A DNA stretch of 64,000 nt from SB21 sp964415295 (lineage in GTDB: Bacteria; CLD3; SB21), in NCBI GenBank assembly GCA_964415295.1, contig CAYPYN010000002.1, positions 62,001 to 126,000 on the forward strand. Reading direction: 5' to 3'. Both the position numbers and the translations under genes were made by a program. Positions 25,456-32,714 of the stretch are shown one piece after another. Position 1 is the first letter of the stretch, and each line of letters begins with the position of its first letter. The notes under the pieces were generated by a model. That model was not told the DNA's origin, made no database searches, and saw nothing but the letters and a program-made list of their open reading frames with translations.

Positions 25456-28017
25456 TTAGTTAAACGATGCCGCGCGTTTGATCAGATCATCCAGTCCCGC
25501 TTCTGATGAATTGAGCGGCATACCGGGATGAATACATTTGGCCGGACATTTTTCGGCGGCCTTGACCAACTGCGCATACGTACCGGCTTTGGCATCGGCT
25601 ATGAATGCCTGCTTGGTCGAATTATATTTGAACATGTTCGGATTCACATTGATACACTCATTACAGCTCGTGCAGCGGAAAGACTCCAGCCAAGGCTCGG
25701 AAGATACCACCGCTTCTTCCTGCGGTTCAGACTTCGGCGCCTCGGTCGTTGCTTCGGTCTTTTGCGTAACGGTTTCCTTCGCGACAGCGGCCGCGGGTTT
25801 AGCGGAAGGCGTTACAGCCAGAGTATCCAGATCGAGCAGAATTCCCGAGAGCTTTTCCATGGCCTCGCGTGCGGTCGTCTTTCGGACTTCTTCCACATCC
25901 GCCGCATGTTTTTCCTCCAGAGCCTCTATTTCCTTCTTCTTTTCTTCCAGAAGATCCTGCGTGACCTTTTCAATCGCTTTTGCAACATGATAACTGTTGA
26001 TCCCTCCGAACTCCTGTATGAAATGCCAGAAATCCAGACGCTCCTGCGCCACGAGCGCCACGTAATGAGTGACCGCAACTTTGTGTAAGACGTTTTCCTT
26101 ATCAACCATCCAAATAAATGGCACTTTGGCATACGCGTCGGTTGAAGGCATCTTCAGGTAATCGGCAAATAATACCAGGTCGTCCGACCAGAATTCAGAA
26201 GGAACCTCTTTAAGGTGTTCCACAAAATGCATGTCTTGTCCCGCAAAATCGGCAAAGCTAAACGGAATGGACCATGTATCTTTCTGACCTTCAGCCGATT
26301 CAATTTCAAATTCATACACCGGCCAATCCTGATCGGCCTGTGGATTCTTCTCAACATTAAAACGGCTTCCCCACTGCAAACCCTGCTTGTGATCGTAAGT
26401 GAATTCCGGGAACAACCGGCTTTCCAGCGCGGCTCCTGACCAAACGTAAGGAATGCTGTTTGAATTGTCCTTTGGCGACAGCACGTAATACAGAGACGGT
26501 GAAAATCCGACAAGACCTCTGGCTAATCCGTCATATAGCGATTCCGGATGGATGGTAGTAGATTGGAATACGAACGTATTTCGTTGTGAAACGGCCAGCG
26601 CACCCAATTCCTGCGGGAATGTGAAATGCATTTCGGGCGCCGTCTCGGCCACGTGCCGTATCCGCGCGTCCGATTTGATCACCATGGTTTTGATCGGCTT
26701 GTGCGAAGCCAGAAGCCGTGAAAATTCCGTTAGGTTGTGTTCGATCAGTTCATCCACGGGAACGATCATAAGTACCGGTGGACAATCCGACATTTCTTCA
26801 TCCGATAGCGCGCGCCATTCAAAATTGGCAAAATAGGCGTCGTGGATCTCCGGCTGATAATGACCGTCCACTTCCAGCCGCGCGATACGGATCGCTCCGA
26901 TGAGTTCCGTCATCGCCTTCATATGGGTACGGAATGCATTCTGCGCTTCCGTGCAAATGATCTTTTTTTCTGCGATCTGTATGGATGCATGCGGAAAGTA
27001 CAGCGACCAATCTTCAGGCCGGCGGTTATTGAAATTCTGCTCGATCACAGCCACGCAATCGTTTTTATAATAATCATCCACCTTGCGCAGAATACCAACG
27101 ATCTTTTCGATGCGTGCTAAACGCTCCGGCGCCATCTTCTCAGTGGCTGCTTCCGGCAATACGTTTGAAAATTTGTCAAAATTGATGAACGAGGCGCCGT
27201 ATCCATAGGAGCCTTTCAGCGTCTCCGGGGCTTTGGCATCAGGGCTTTTTTGTTTCTCGATGCGAATGAATTCTTCCAGCTTGCTCCTCAGCGCATTGGC
27301 TTCGCCGGCGATCTTCTTGTAAGAACGCTTTTGATTGGCACGCAGAGCCGTCGCCATCAAGAGGAAAGGCACTTCATGATTGTAGGAAATGAGACTGCCG
27401 CCGGCCGGTAACGCCTTCTTAAGTTTCTGAATATCATCGGCAAAAGTATTTCCTTCAGTTCCCTTGATACTCAGCTGCGATTCAAGTTTCTGTAAAGACG
27501 CCTGGATCACACTTGGAAAACCGACATACAGCGCTCTTGCATCCATATTGTCCCGTACGATCATCTCCAGCCGCGCCAGATTATCTTTGAGTATTTTTGC
27601 GTCCTGGTCCCCAGGCGCAAACGAGGCAACGGCCGCGCGGAACAACTCAGTCAGCGCAACGATCGGACGATCGGTTTCGTCTAACTGCTCATCGCCGGCA
27701 ACCCAGACGGGGTAGTCAAAGCGCACGCGCCGCATGTCGCGGTATGGCGATAAAAGCGCCGGGAACAGGCGCGGCTGTTTGCCGCTGTCAAGAATACCGC
27801 CGCCCTTGGCGTCGCGGTAAAAGGCGCGAAGTTCGCGCCAATAGGACGCAATGGCTTTCTCATCATTGGAAGACTTGACTTCCGGTAATTTGGGGATTCG
27901 GCTTGCAACCGTTGTCTCTTCATGTTGTTCAACGGCTTTGTGATTGCCTCCCGGACGGTGGGTTTGTTTTTTAAGAACCGCATCCAGTTCGGCCACATGT
28001 TTAACTGCACTGGTCAT
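25456..28017 (-). CDS. Rnf-associated protein with C-terminal ferredoxin domain (paralogue of part of the 1443-residue protein)
   Basis: 853 residues, no signal or membrane segment. Residues about 330-560 carry the same motif order as residues 1050-1210 of the 1443-residue protein (HYQPEIHD at 386-393, PPVL at 413-416, a later SLYYVLSP strand). Residues about 690-745 form a Lys/Glu-rich coiled coil, then an Ala/Pro/Thr/Glu linker. The C-terminal domain has C782/C785/C788 plus C824 and C828 (CTSCNEC...KCPAKC), enough for one 4Fe-4S cluster. There is no thiamine-diphosphate motif. I do not recognise a named family. The gene sits between korB (26 bases) and rnfB (37 bases), so it is co-transcribed with both, and a bridging role between KorAB and Rnf is a reasonable hypothesis. 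Confidence 0.75.
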   Translation of the reverse strand: MTSAVKHVAELDAVLKKQTHRPGGNHKAVEQHEETTVASRIPKLPEVKSSNDEKAIASYWRELRAFYRDAKGGGILDSGKQPRLFPALLSPYRDMRRVRFDYPVWVAGDEQLDETDRPIVALTELFRAAVASFAPGDQDAKILKDNLARLEMIVRDNMDARALYVGFPSVIQASLQKLESQLSIKGTEGNTFADDIQKLKKALPAGGSLISYNHEVPFLLMATALRANQKRSYKKIAGEANALRSKLEEFIRIEKQKSPDAKAPETLKGSYGYGASFINFDKFSNVLPEAATEKMAPERLARIEKIVGILRKVDDYYKNDCVAVIEQNFNNRRPEDWSLYFPHASIQIAEKKIICTEAQNAFRTHMKAMTELIGAIRIARLEVDGHYQPEIHDAYFANFEWRALSDEEMSDCPPVLMIVPVDELIEHNLTEFSRLLASHKPIKTMVIKSDARIRHVAETAPEMHFTFPQELGALAVSQRNTFVFQSTTIHPESLYDGLARGLVGFSPSLYYVLSPKDNSNSIPYVWSGAALESRLFPEFTYDHKQGLQWGSRFNVEKNPQADQDWPVYEFEIESAEGQKDTWSIPFSFADFAGQDMHFVEHLKEVPSEFWSDDLVLFADYLKMPSTDAYAKVPFIWMVDKENVLHKVAVTHYVALVAQERLDFWHFIQEFGGINSYHVAKAIEKVTQDLLEEKKKEIEALEEKHAADVEEVRKTTAREAMEKLSGILLDLDTLAVTPSAKPAAAVAKETVTQKTEATTEAPKSEPQEEAVVSSEPWLESFRCTSCNECINVNPNMFKYNSTKQAFIADAKAGTYAQLVKAAEKCPAKCIHPGMPLNSSEAGLDDLIKRAASFN

Positions 28018-28043
28018 CGGACCCTCTCTCGGCGATCAATTGT

Positions 28044-28997
28044 TTACACCGCAAATTTATCTAATTCTCGATTAATGGCTTTTTTCTTGTCTTCCGGCGA
28101 AATGCCCATATTGTGAGCACCGTAAAGATCGTAACGTTCGTTCTCTTTATTCTGATACAAAAGTCCGATCACCTGCCGGTCATGGACCTCGGCCAGCGCG
28201 CGGGCTTCGTTGATATCCGAAGGATCGTGCTCTACGACATCTTTGTACATCTTGGCGATCTGATCGTCGATTTGAATGCCATTCTTATGTCTCAACAGCG
28301 TGATCAGATTCGGATTGGTCATCGGTTCCTGGAAAAGGTCCTTCTGGAATACCGGGCATCGCTGAAGGATGCGCACAAATGAAAATCCCGGATGTTCGTA
28401 AGCTTTTTCGATCGTGGCATACAGGTGCGCCGGGTTCCAGTCCACCGTCTGCGCCACAAACGAAACATTCGCAACGCCCAACGTCGTCTGAATGGGATTG
28501 ATCGGCGGCAATATCGAACCTTTCGGGTTGGTGTTCGACACCGTGCCTTTATTGGAGGTCGGCGACGTCTGGCCTTTGGTCAACCCGTAGATCTCGTTGT
28601 CCAGCAACAGTACCGTCATGTTAATGTTGTACCGGATCGCGTGGATCCAATGCGCCGTGCCGATGGAACAGCAGTCGCCGTCACCGGTGGCTACAAATAC
28701 ATGCAGGTCGGGGCGGCGGAATTTGATGCCGCTGGCCACAGGTAACGCGCGTCCATGCAGGCCGTGGAAACCGTAGGTTTTCATGTAGTGCGGGAAACGG
28801 CTGGAACAGCCGATACCGGATACGAACACCGTTTTTTCAGGCGGTAATTGTTTCTCGCTACACAATCTCTGAACGGCCGTCAGGATGCCGTGATCGCCGC
28901 AGCCCGGGCACCAGCGCGCCATCGCGCTTTCATAGTCGGCTAACGTGTAATATTCCTCGGGAATGTCGAGGACACATTCTGATTTTAATCCAAACAC
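28044..28997 (-). CDS. korB: 2-oxoacid:ferredoxin oxidoreductase beta subunit (2-oxoglutarate type)
   Basis: 317 residues from a GTG at 28997 with AGGAGA upstream. The thiamine-diphosphate/4Fe-4S subunit is complete: RWCPGCGDHGIL, GIGCSSRFPHYM with the following FHGLHGRA, the TPP motif GDGDCCSIG, and LLLDNEIYGLTKGQTSPTS. These match KorB of 2-oxoglutarate oxidoreductases more closely than pyruvate enzymes. It forms the enzyme with korA immediately upstream and would reduce ferredoxin. Confidence 0.92.
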   Translation of the reverse strand: MFGLKSECVLDIPEEYYTLADYESAMARWCPGCGDHGILTAVQRLCSEKQLPPEKTVFVSGIGCSSRFPHYMKTYGFHGLHGRALPVASGIKFRRPDLHVFVATGDGDCCSIGTAHWIHAIRYNINMTVLLLDNEIYGLTKGQTSPTSNKGTVSNTNPKGSILPPINPIQTTLGVANVSFVAQTVDWNPAHLYATIEKAYEHPGFSFVRILQRCPVFQKDLFQEPMTNPNLITLLRHKNGIQIDDQIAKMYKDVVEHDPSDINEARALAEVHDRQVIGLLYQNKENERYDLYGAHNMGISPEDKKKAINRELDKFAV

Positions 28998-29036
28998 GTG
29001 AGTTCTCCTTTATTTAAATTTTCTTTTGATCCCTGT

Positions 29037-30908
29037 TTAGGCGGTAACCATCTCTTTTTCTTCAACGAGATTCAATTCTTTGCTGATCATCCCGAAGATC
29101 ATGCCCGGACGGATCGGTTGTCCGTGCACATTGGAGAAACAATCCACTTCCATCAGTGTGTTGGCCCGTAAATACCATGCCAACTGTGAAAGGCGTCGAT
29201 TTTCGGAATTGATCAAAGGACTATTGATATCGTCGGAATAGTTGATTTCGACGGTCGTCACTTTCTTGAATCGCTTAAATATCTCTTTCAATCCGGGTTC
29301 CATCGGCGATAAAAATCGCAGATGCAGCGACGATACTTTGCCTCCCATGGCTCTGGCTCTGTCCACCGCTTCTTCGATCGCACCGAGCGTAGATCCCCAA
29401 CCGACCACGAGCAGATCGCCTTCCGGGTCTCCGTGAACTTCAGGCGGTTTCAGCGACTGTAGGAATGCGGCCAATTTGCGGCTTCGGCGGTCGCATCCGA
29501 CCTGATTGATCGAGGCTTCATAGGCCACGTGGCTCCATTGATCGTGCGCCAAACCGGTCAGCGTATACATGCCGCCTTTTTGCCCGGGTATCGGACGGCG
29601 GCTCAGACCTGTTTCTTCATCCCAATCGTACGGCGGCGTGCCTTCTTTCCACGGACTCTGGTCGATCGGCGCGGCAAACCATTCCGTATCGATCTGCGGA
29701 CGCAGATACGGCTGAACGCCCGTTGCAAGATTGGCGTCGGTTAACAGGATCACCGGCATGCGGAACGCTTCCGCCAGACGGCGCGCCAGAATTACAAAGT
29801 GGAAACATTCTTCAATGGTGGCCGCCGCTAATACGATCTTCGGCGTATCGCCCGGTTGTCCGAAAATGGAATACAGCAGATCGCCTTGTTCTACTTTGGT
29901 AGGTAAACCCGTGGACGGTCCGCCGCGCTGTACATTCACTATCACAAGCGGAACTTCCGCCATGACTGCGAGGCCGATGAATTCCGTTTTCAGCGCCATG
30001 CCCGGGCCGGAGGTAATCGTAATGGCCGTTTTGCCGGCATAGGATGAACCAATGGCAAAGCCGATCGCCGCAATTTCGTCTTCCGCCTGATGGATCAATC
30101 CGCCCGCCGCTTCAAAACACTCCGCAAGGTGATGCGATGCCGAAGTCGCCGGGGTGATGGGATACATCGCGCATAATTCAATACCCGCCGACAACGTTCC
30201 GAGACTGATCGCCTCGTTGCCGTTCATCACAACAAATTCTTCTTTGGTATCCATGGCAGGAACTTCAAACTGGAAAGCCAGATTGGCTTGGGCCCACTCG
30301 TAACCGGCGCGCAGTAATTTCAAATTGACATCCACCACTTCCTGTTTCTTTTTCCGGAAAGTGTGTTTGATCTGCGCTTCGGCTTTGTCCATGTCCCTCA
30401 TATATACATAGCACAAAAGGCCCAGCGCCCACATGTTCTTCCCTTTTCGCGGATCGGCCATGATCCTGGTCGCTTCGGCTTCCAGGGGAATTTCGATGAT
30501 TTTGTATCCCCGACCCGTCAGATCTTTCAGCGCGGCGGCATATTCATTCTTGATGGCGGCCACTTCATGATTGGCCCATTTGTTGTCCAGCAGAATGACG
30601 GTTCCGGGCCGGAAAGCTTTTTGATCGATACGGCCGTAAAGAACCTGCTCGTTCATCGCCAAAACCAGGTCGGCTTCGTCGCCCATGTTAGTGATCTTGT
30701 GTGAACCCACGCGGATACGAATGCCGGAAGCGCCGGCTTTGGAACGAGCGGGCGGCTGAATTTCAGCCGGAATGATCTCAACCGTCCACACTCCGTTCCC
30801 CATCTTGGCGGATATCATGCCGAGCGTTTGTCCGGTTTTCTGAGCGCCTTCTCCGGAGTCGCTGACGATCTCAATAATGTGTTGTTTAACCGTTGTTTTT
30901 TTAATCAT
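29037..30908 (-). CDS. korA: 2-oxoacid:ferredoxin oxidoreductase gamma-alpha fusion (2-oxoglutarate type)
   Basis: 623 residues. Residues 1-190 are the gamma domain (GEGAQKTGQTLGMISAKMG and MNEQVLYGRI). Residues 225-610 are the alpha domain with GNEAISLGTLSAGIELCAMYPITPATS, AEDEIAAIGFAIGSSYAGKTAITITSGPG and VNVQRGGPSTGLPTKVEQGDL. This fused arrangement is the usual form of bacterial KorA. It is the first gene of the kor-rnf run; a Crp/Fnr-type palindrome lies 128 bases upstream of its ATG. Confidence 0.93.
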   Translation of the reverse strand: MIKKTTVKQHIIEIVSDSGEGAQKTGQTLGMISAKMGNGVWTVEIIPAEIQPPARSKAGASGIRIRVGSHKITNMGDEADLVLAMNEQVLYGRIDQKAFRPGTVILLDNKWANHEVAAIKNEYAAALKDLTGRGYKIIEIPLEAEATRIMADPRKGKNMWALGLLCYVYMRDMDKAEAQIKHTFRKKKQEVVDVNLKLLRAGYEWAQANLAFQFEVPAMDTKEEFVVMNGNEAISLGTLSAGIELCAMYPITPATSASHHLAECFEAAGGLIHQAEDEIAAIGFAIGSSYAGKTAITITSGPGMALKTEFIGLAVMAEVPLVIVNVQRGGPSTGLPTKVEQGDLLYSIFGQPGDTPKIVLAAATIEECFHFVILARRLAEAFRMPVILLTDANLATGVQPYLRPQIDTEWFAAPIDQSPWKEGTPPYDWDEETGLSRRPIPGQKGGMYTLTGLAHDQWSHVAYEASINQVGCDRRSRKLAAFLQSLKPPEVHGDPEGDLLVVGWGSTLGAIEEAVDRARAMGGKVSSLHLRFLSPMEPGLKEIFKRFKKVTTVEINYSDDINSPLINSENRRLSQLAWYLRANTLMEVDCFSNVHGQPIRPGMIFGMISKELNLVEEKEMVTA

Positions 30909-31035
30909 GGCCTTTTGGTCCCTTTAAAAATAGTTACTTTTCTATACTAATTTTTGACTCGTTTTCGGGATAATTTTTCTCTGTAAGTCTTAATACATAC
31001 ACGTAATTAATATATCCGATTCACCTCCAAAAACA

Positions 31036-31049
31036 ATGACATTGGTCAT
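31036..31049. promoter_or_regulatory. Crp/Fnr-type operator upstream of kor-rnf
   Basis: ATGAC-ATTG-GTCAT, a perfect 5+4+5 palindrome centred 134-135 bases before korA. Half-site spacing (TGA-N6-TCA) is that of the Crp/Fnr superfamily. The same site precedes five other energy-metabolism units in this window. No second copy is visible 22 bp away here. Confidence 0.65.
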
Positions 31050-31099
31050 GTTTGTAAATTAAAAATAACGTTCGCATGATGTTGAAAAATTAAACAAAA

Positions 31100-31143
31100 A
31101 AGCCCGATACCCGCTCCAGTCTTTGGAACAGATATCGGGCTTC
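31100..31143 (-). terminator. Rho-independent terminator after the ImcH-like gene
   Basis: On the minus strand AAGCCCGATATC pairs with GGTATCGGGCTT around a loop of about 20 bases, followed by a run of Ts. It is 16 bases past the stop of the NapC/NirT-type gene and ends the cytochrome transcript before the kor operator. Confidence 0.75.
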
Positions 31144-31158
31144 TAACGGCTCTAACTC

Positions 31159-32652
31159 TTACCTTTTTTCGGTATGACAATCCCAACAATTCATTTCCTG
31201 CCAAGCCTTATCCACTTCGACCGGGTGTTTGTAGCTTACGCCTTCCAAAGCCATCTCCGGTTTCTGATTCTCAAAAGTCTGTGCCAGTAGCGTATGGCAC
31301 ACATTACAGTCGCGGGACAGGACTTTTCCCTCTTCGTTAACATGTTTGCCATCGTGGCATCGGAAACAACCGGGGTAATACATATGACCGATATTGTCGT
31401 TAAATTTACGCCATGTGACGCCCATCTCAGGAAAGAAATTACGGCTGTATATCCCCTGCACTTCAGAAATGGCTTTATTAAGGCTGGTCTTCTTGGAGTT
31501 TGCGACCTCAGGATAATTCGTTGCATAGAAGGCCTGTATTTGGCTCGTTATGCTGTCCATAGCGCCTGTGGTCGATCCATAAGGTGTTTGCAGCGCCTTT
31601 ACCGCTACATTCTTGATGAACGGCAGACTGCGGTCGATACCGCCCGCCGTGATGGCCTGATTCACCGATTCCGACGGATGATGGTAGATGTGCGTCGGCC
31701 GGTTATGGCAGTCGATGCAGTCCATTCTTCTCTTTTCTATGTCTTTCAGTTGGTCATCCGTGACTTTGACTTCGGTACTGCGGTAGGTCGTAATTCTGCC
31801 GTCGCGGCTTTTCGCCTGCACCCACGGAATAACCTGCCTTTCCCGATCGAGCGGAGCATAAGTGATCTCGTTGTTGATATTCATATGCCAATGGATACCG
31901 TATTTCGGGCCGTGATCAATATTGCCGCCGCCGATCTTCATCAGGAGATTCAGTCTCCAGTTGGTATTCTTTTCGTCCGAAATATAATAATCCTTCACCT
32001 GCTGTTTTTCGCTGAAGAAATGCCGCGGCCAATGGCATTGTTCGCACGTCTGTTGGGCCGGGCGCAGGTTCTCGATCGGTGTTGGAATCGGCTTTGAATA
32101 TTTGTTGAACAACACCGAATAAACCTGATACGAACCGGAGATTTTTGCTTTGACAAACCATTCCGCGCCGGAGCCGATATGGCACTGCGCACATCCCACG
32201 CGGGCGTGCGGTGAATTCTGATAGGCCGTATATTCCGGATGCATGACCGAATGGCACATCTCTCCGCAGAACTGATCGGAATCCGTATATTCATACGCTT
32301 TAAAACTGCCGAAACCCGACAATGCAAGAAAGAAGATCGTGCCAACGGAAACAAAAACGGTAGCCGTACGGTGACGCGGATTATTCAGATCGATGACCGG
32401 AAGCGTCTCTTCTTTCTTACCCTCCATCCGCAACTTATGTTCACGCCAGATGCCCCATGCAACTATAGCTAACCCCATGACAAGAAAGGCCGGAAGGATC
32501 ACAAAGATCACGACACCCATATAGGCCTTCGGATGGGTGGCAAATAATTCCAACACAAACAAAAAGACGATCATCCCAAAGCTCAGAAGAGCCAGTCCGG
32601 CCCCGAAAAGGGAACGGATATTATAAAATGTGGAAGGAAAAATACGTCTCAT
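31159..32652 (-). CDS. NapC/NirT-family inner-membrane cytochrome, seven haem motifs (ImcH-like)
   Basis: 497 residues. Three hydrophobic helices (about 14-38, 44-68, 98-118) precede a periplasmic domain with seven haem motifs: one CX3CH (CGEMCH) and six CXXCH. The first, near SVMHPEY, is in the NapC/NirT quinol-oxidising position. Seven haems and three membrane helices match the architecture of Geobacter ImcH, a quinol oxidase feeding extracellular electron transfer. NrfH-type nitrite reductase partners are absent, so respiratory quinol oxidation toward the neighbouring cytochromes is the best reading. Last gene of its run, with a terminator. Confidence 0.85.
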   Translation of the reverse strand: MRRIFPSTFYNIRSLFGAGLALLSFGMIVFLFVLELFATHPKAYMGVVIFVILPAFLVMGLAIVAWGIWREHKLRMEGKKEETLPVIDLNNPRHRTATVFVSVGTIFFLALSGFGSFKAYEYTDSDQFCGEMCHSVMHPEYTAYQNSPHARVGCAQCHIGSGAEWFVKAKISGSYQVYSVLFNKYSKPIPTPIENLRPAQQTCEQCHWPRHFFSEKQQVKDYYISDEKNTNWRLNLLMKIGGGNIDHGPKYGIHWHMNINNEITYAPLDRERQVIPWVQAKSRDGRITTYRSTEVKVTDDQLKDIEKRRMDCIDCHNRPTHIYHHPSESVNQAITAGGIDRSLPFIKNVAVKALQTPYGSTTGAMDSITSQIQAFYATNYPEVANSKKTSLNKAISEVQGIYSRNFFPEMGVTWRKFNDNIGHMYYPGCFRCHDGKHVNEEGKVLSRDCNVCHTLLAQTFENQKPEMALEGVSYKHPVEVDKAWQEMNCWDCHTEKR

Positions 32653-32714
32653 ACCGGCTTCCTTTGTGGTCAGTTATGTTACTCTTTACTTTATTATATG
32701 ATCCACGACGCAAA

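Noticed and set aside
31159..32652. NrfH of a nitrite reductase
   Set aside because: Seven haem motifs rather than four, three membrane helices, and no nrfA-type pentahaem partner in the cluster.
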